Positions 23,301-29,300 of a stretch of DNA of 64,000 nt are shown here, one piece after another. The notes beneath the pieces were generated by a model, which saw nothing but the letters and a program-made list of their open reading frames with translations, did no database searches and was not told the origin of the DNA. The stretch is from Hippasteria phrygiana (lineage: Eukaryota > Echinodermata > Asteroidea > Valvatida > Goniasteridae), in contig JAZGUH010000410.1 of NCBI GenBank assembly GCA_037893225.1, positions 1,178,001 to 1,242,000 of the forward strand, read 5' to 3'. The translations under genes and the position numbers were made by a program. Every line of letters begins with the position of its first letter. Positions within the stretch are counted from its first letter, which is position 1.

Positions 23301-26300
23301 TCAGACATGTACTACACTCTGTAAAAACATCGGTGATCCCTTACTCTGGAAGCCCCACACGCTAATCCCTCATCCATCTGAAGGCTGAGGGTATTTTAAG
23401 TCATAATAACCCAGATACTTTCAATTACAGCCTTGGAGCAGGCCAAGGGAGTGGATGATTAATCCTGCATATTAAACATCTTACAAGGCAGGGGTTGGGA
23501 ATGTCTCAGTTATTGGGTAAACTCTGACTAAATGCGGTTGCTATTTGCCGGCCACACCTGTGAACACATCAGGTGTTTTGTAGATGGCTTCGGACACACG
23601 GGGATTGCAAGCCAAATGTTCTGCCGTTATTGGCAGCTATTCTTGGCTTACACCAGGCAGAGTTATGAAATTGAGCCTTGATCTCTTTGCCAATGCCTGT
23701 ATTTGCAATGAGTATTCTTCGTTTGTGCCCCAGCGCCTTAGAGCAAACTTTTTTTTTTGGTATTTTAAATATGTCATTGATTAATTAATTGTTCAATCGA
23801 GTATTCTGAAATTGATTGCATCACATTCCAATATTTTCCCTCAGGCTGCAGAAGCTGATCAAAGATCTGAACAAGTACCTGCAATCTCAGGCTTCCACAG
23901 GTCCCTGGGAGCAAAGCAAGGTGTCGGCCATGGATCGAGCTCTGGGAGAACTCAACCGCATCTTGGCCAAGAAGGTTGGTGACAGTAACCTCCTTAAATC
24001 TCCTGCAGATGATTTTACAAAACTTTTATGCACGTGGTGGTTCTCGACTTACAAAAGTTCTGCAACACTTATAGCATTTTTAAAATCAGTTCGCCAAAGT
24101 AACACAGTAAATAAATGGCTGACTTACACAACAATGGCCGACTTAGGAGATTGAGATCATCGTAGAGCCCTTCGTCACTTAAGTTATTTAGTTAATTAAA
24201 AGAAATTATCAAGACTATTTTTGTCATGAAACGAGTCTCCAATGGCAGGTTTATCTGTGAGTGAATCTTAAAGAGTTGCCACTCAATTGGTCAGTATTTG
24301 ATCCAAGCCCCACTGTGCGAAAATTGGTACACCTTTTTGTGGCATTGAAATAATATTCAGTCTTGGTTTCACAAAGTCTTTGTTTGCTCTCTGTAAATTG
24401 TTTGTGGCTGTCAATCTTGAAGTATAACATATCTGAAATGTTAGCATTGTCTGTGCTGAGTTTATGGTAGATTTTTTCACATTGTTGGTGCAGCGCTAAT
24501 GGTCATAGAAAAACTAGAACGGTGCTTTGGTAATCCAAAATATTATTTGATATTTATCGTTATGTTTATCGTATTTCTAGGAACAAGCTGACCAGATAAC
24601 ATTCAGAGCTTGTGGAGGTTTGTCTACACTTAGCCGTATCCTGATGCTGATAGATTCCGGCAGTAACACACTGTCCAACATCATACCTGTGAAGTAAGTA
24701 ACAGCACTGTTCCTATGAGCTTTGTTGAACGTGATGGAAGTCTTACTGTGATAATGTGAACATTACGGTATATGGCCTGTGCTCTCATACCATAAATGTC
24801 AATGATTATAATAGAGTAAACTTTTGTTAAAGCCGAATCTCATGGGAATGGGTTTAAAATTTGAGATATCAGGAGTTTGAGTTATTAAAAAGAGAGGTTC
24901 CCGATTTTTCATATATTTGTCATATCATCTACACGTTATTTGGCACTTTCCTTCTTTTTGTTGATTTTATGGCATATGTTTTTCAGTCAAAAATGATTAT
25001 TTTACTCACTTTTCATATTGTTCTTGCCTAAAAGTGTCTGTCGTACAGATAAACATGACCAAAAAAAAATGCTACTAAAATGTCATTGAGAAACTGTGTA
25101 GACCAAATCTTTATTTTGTTTCACGTCGTTTGTATGACGCGTCGATGCACTCAATGCACCGACACTCTTTTGGCCTTTACAATAGAGGGACAAACAAATA
25201 CCAGGCGGTCGCAGGACGCACCGTTGTAAATGTCAGGCTAACGCAATAGCCAGAATTTATTGCGGTTACGAGATCGTGTACGCTGCATCCCGTGAAAAGA
25301 CAAAAGGCATTGGCAGTGATGACTCATGAAAAAAAGTTTGCGGTCGTTTTAAACTTCTTTTCGGCTTTTTTAACAGTAATTTCGTTTGAAACAGCGCTCA
25401 AGTTAAGCGGAGGTATCGGTACCGGCGATTCAACTGGTGGGATTATTCATGTAAATAATATCCTATTCGTTTGACGGAAATGCACTGTAACTTGAGATAA
25501 GGAAAATAGGATTTACACTTGTATCTTCCGACTTGATATTTACAGTGTTTCCCCTATACCTTGTCATAGATCTGTATGTAGTGCAGTTACCGCCTTCAGA
25601 CTTGCCTGTAAGGGTTGCTTTGATAACTGTCAGTATGCCCTCTACAGCGGCAAGTTGGCACCCATCGTGGAATTACTAGTCCATCAATTCGGAGTAAGTA
25701 TACTCATAGCGCATTTGCATAACTGATAACTGTAATTTCAGAAGTTTTGTGTTGAAAACTGTTGGTTCTGTGCGAAAAGGAATTTCTGGTAAATATTTTC
25801 AGGCAAGATCTTCAACTCGATGACTATGTTCCATTTTTGGTAAAACATTTAAGCGGTTTTATGTAACGGAACAATCTTTTTGTTTTACACCAATACTTCT
25901 TTCCTTCCTGAAATCATCTTTTTATAGTGAAAACAAAAACAAACCAAATCCAATGAAAATTTGATGATTTTTTTTTTGTCAAACAATTATCATAGAATTT
26001 CTTGAAGGATGAAAAAATATAAATATCATATTGGTTACTTCCCATGTTATTTTGTAACCCCAAATTATTTTTTAGCCCCAAATATTTGGTCTAGAACTGT
26101 GCCTGGTTGTACCATCAGAATTTTACAACCTGTAAAAGATATTTGTTTAAAAACACTATTTCTACTATTAAGAACATAATCTTTATAATTAGAAAAATTG
26201 CTAAAAACCCTGAAAATCACTTGTTCTAATCTTCCGTTTTGTATGTCCATACAGCTGATTGTCCCTGATTCCGTGGACCCCTCCCCCAGCCTCTCCCAGG

Positions 26301-29300
26301 CCCTAGCAGACCCCATCTCCAGCTCCTTGATGCAACTCCTATCCACTGTCCTACTCTGTCTGGTCAAGTATCGGCCGCAGACACCATCATCCGAGAGCCG
26401 CTCAGGAGCACAGAAGAAACAGATGGACACCTTTGACCATTGTGGACAAGACCTTATCAGGTATGGTCAAATCTGCTACTGTGGCTGTCTTGATGAAATT
26501 GCCACCTTGATGAAATTGCCGCCTCGATGAAATGGCCACCTCGATGAAATGGCCACCTCGATGAAATGGGGACCTCGATGAAATGGGGACCTCGATGAAA
26601 TGGGGACCTCGATGAAATGGGGACCTCGATGAAATGGCCACCTTGATGAAATGGCCAACTGGGGCCAATTTCCTCGAACTGCTAAGCACACAAATTTACT
26701 AAGCATGAAAAGTCTTCCTTGGTTAAAAACATGGTTACCAACCAAATGTTCATGCGATGTATATTACTGGTGACTGGTATTCAGCTGTGATTTGCTCAGT
26801 GGCAAGTGTCTAGCAGCATGCAGTGCATGATCAATCATCCACTCCCTTGGCCTGCTCCAGGACCGTGATTGACAATGTCTTGGTTATTCTGACCAATGAA
26901 TCCTTTCAGAAGTGAATAGGGGAGAGGGACAAGCTGGCGGGATTTCCAGGGCAGGTATTACCAGCTTGATCATGTTGTCATGGTAGCATGATCTGACAGC
27001 CTCAGCAAATTCCGCACATCATCAGACATTGACGTGCATACAAACCTTACGATGAGAATTCTTTCTCCATCATTCTGTCACTTCTTTCATGTCTGCAGCT
27101 ACTTGGTGTGCTGTGGGGTAATCGACAGTCTAACGTCCTGCTTCAATCATGTGCAGGGAACCGTTGACGAAAACCCGTCGCTGGCCGAGTTCCTACAACA
27201 CAGCTTGGGTCTGCTGGGAGCCATGACAAAGTTTGTGTCGACAGCATCCAGCAGGTACTAAAGTAAATGTGACCCACTCTGCAAAAAGGGCAATTATGCT
27301 GCCAAATTTAAAAATAGTGTTTTTATATATAGCTGGAAAGGCCATTTTATAAGCGTTCATATGGTATATGTCTGAGGCCTGCAGCATTTTGCATTCACGA
27401 GATATTTGGAAATTTGCATGTTTGCTTTCAGGAATTTCTTGAAATGACTTAAGGAGAAACAAGCCATTTAAAGAAAACAAAAAGCAAAGCAATAGATTGA
27501 AGCACTCGACACAAACACATTCTTTTTCCAACTTTATTCTCTGAAATCAAAGATTTTGGTTATGAACTAGAATAATATCGGTATCAAAGATGCAAAAAAA
27601 TCCCTCCCTTAAAAATCACTTGTTTGAAGAATTCTTCACCCTCTTCACATAGAACGACCCATTACGCGTAAAAGCATACAGCGACTTATGTGCCCTTTTT
27701 GCAGAGCGGGTAACATTCTTCGTAGCCCCTAAGTCTTCTTTCTCTTGATGATTCTTAAATAACGTAAAGTTACATTCATAGAAAATAATTGAATTCTACT
27801 TTTCAAAGATTCTTCACACTGTGATTGGTCTGCAATGCAGTGTCCGTTTAATAGACATTTTTTTCAAAACCCTTTCCAAACCGTAGGTTGGGGTGTATCT
27901 TCACTGCCAAGACGGAAGACCCCACTCAGCTCCTGACAACGTTCAGGGCGACGGGCTTTAGTGGTATCGTCTCATTGCTCTATGGCATTCTGCTGCATGG
28001 GGGCAACCCGCACCGGGGCAGTACAGCCACGCCCCCAGAATTACCGGAACACACCGTGAACGTAGTGACGGCCGGGATTAAAATGCTGAGCAATATTGCT
28101 CTACTAGATCTGGAGATGATGCAGGTAAGGCAAAAATTAAAAATATTTCTGCTTCCGGTTACCCTACCCTACCCTATTTTAACGCTCCCTCTCTCGGTGC
28201 CAAAATGGAGCCAACTACCCTACCTATCAAAACCTATCGAGTGACAGGTTGAAACACACAAGCTGTTGGAGAAGAAGGGCTCAGGTTTATTTAAAAGGTT
28301 ATGATAGTTATAACAGTAGGAGGGTTAATAGCCCCAACCCTAATTTTTTTTCGGGGAAAAAGTTGAAAAAAAACCATAAATGCTGTAAATACCACCTTTA
28401 ATCCTTGACTACATGTAGACACCTACATATACTCAGCACAAAAAAAAGTGCCAACAATTCCCTACCTACCTACCCTATTTTCAAATACCATGTAATCGGA
28501 AGCAGAACTATTTATTTTTTGGCCTAAGCTTTGGCTATTTCACTTGCTAATGGGAGATTTTGAGACGCTGGTGACGGCAGACATACCGGTCCTTTTCCAT
28601 GTTCTCACGAGTCGTGCGCATCCTCAGAACGACGTCCGCATCCTCAGAACTAGTGAAAAGGTACCGGTATGTCTGCTGCCACCAACGTCTCAAATGTCTC
28701 TCATTGCCGTGGAAATTATAATGACAATTTTCAGTTGAGCACAGACGGTATCAAAATTTGTTTGTGTTTGACAGGGTTAAAGTTCTGAAACATCTGTAGT
28801 TCAGGGCAGTTACAGTATTTTCCTTGTCATAATTAATGTCTTACATAGTGAGACTATCATGACAAAGAAAATATTCTCAGTTTCACCTCTGAATGTGCAC
28901 ACGCTTCTGGAGTCAACTTCTTGTAATAATGTGTCAAACGTGAAATCTTGGTGATAAAAATTCTGCAGTTCTTCAATTTTTCTTTTTGAAGTTTTCTTTG
29001 ACTCCTCAGTAACATTTGAAAATTGTTTTCATGGAATTCGCCAATTACAAAGCTAAAACCACTAGCTTTTCTAAGAAAAGAGAAAAAATCTGAGATTTAG
29101 AAGAACAGAATTTACATTAATTTTGAAGTTGAGAATATTGTAAGTTGAAGGAAAGCAGGCTTAAGGCAACAAGAAAAGGAAAGTAGGAATGGACAAAACA
29201 AAAAAATAATAAGTGGTGTTTTAAACTTTGTTTTGAATCAGAGTGCTCTAGGCGCGGAGGGAATCTCTCTGGAGTTTCGCCACATCGCTACCTACCTGAT

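Noticed and set aside
26402..26745. Minus-strand frames rich in HFIEV/SSRSPFHRG repeats
   Set aside because: Translation of a 17-bp minisatellite.
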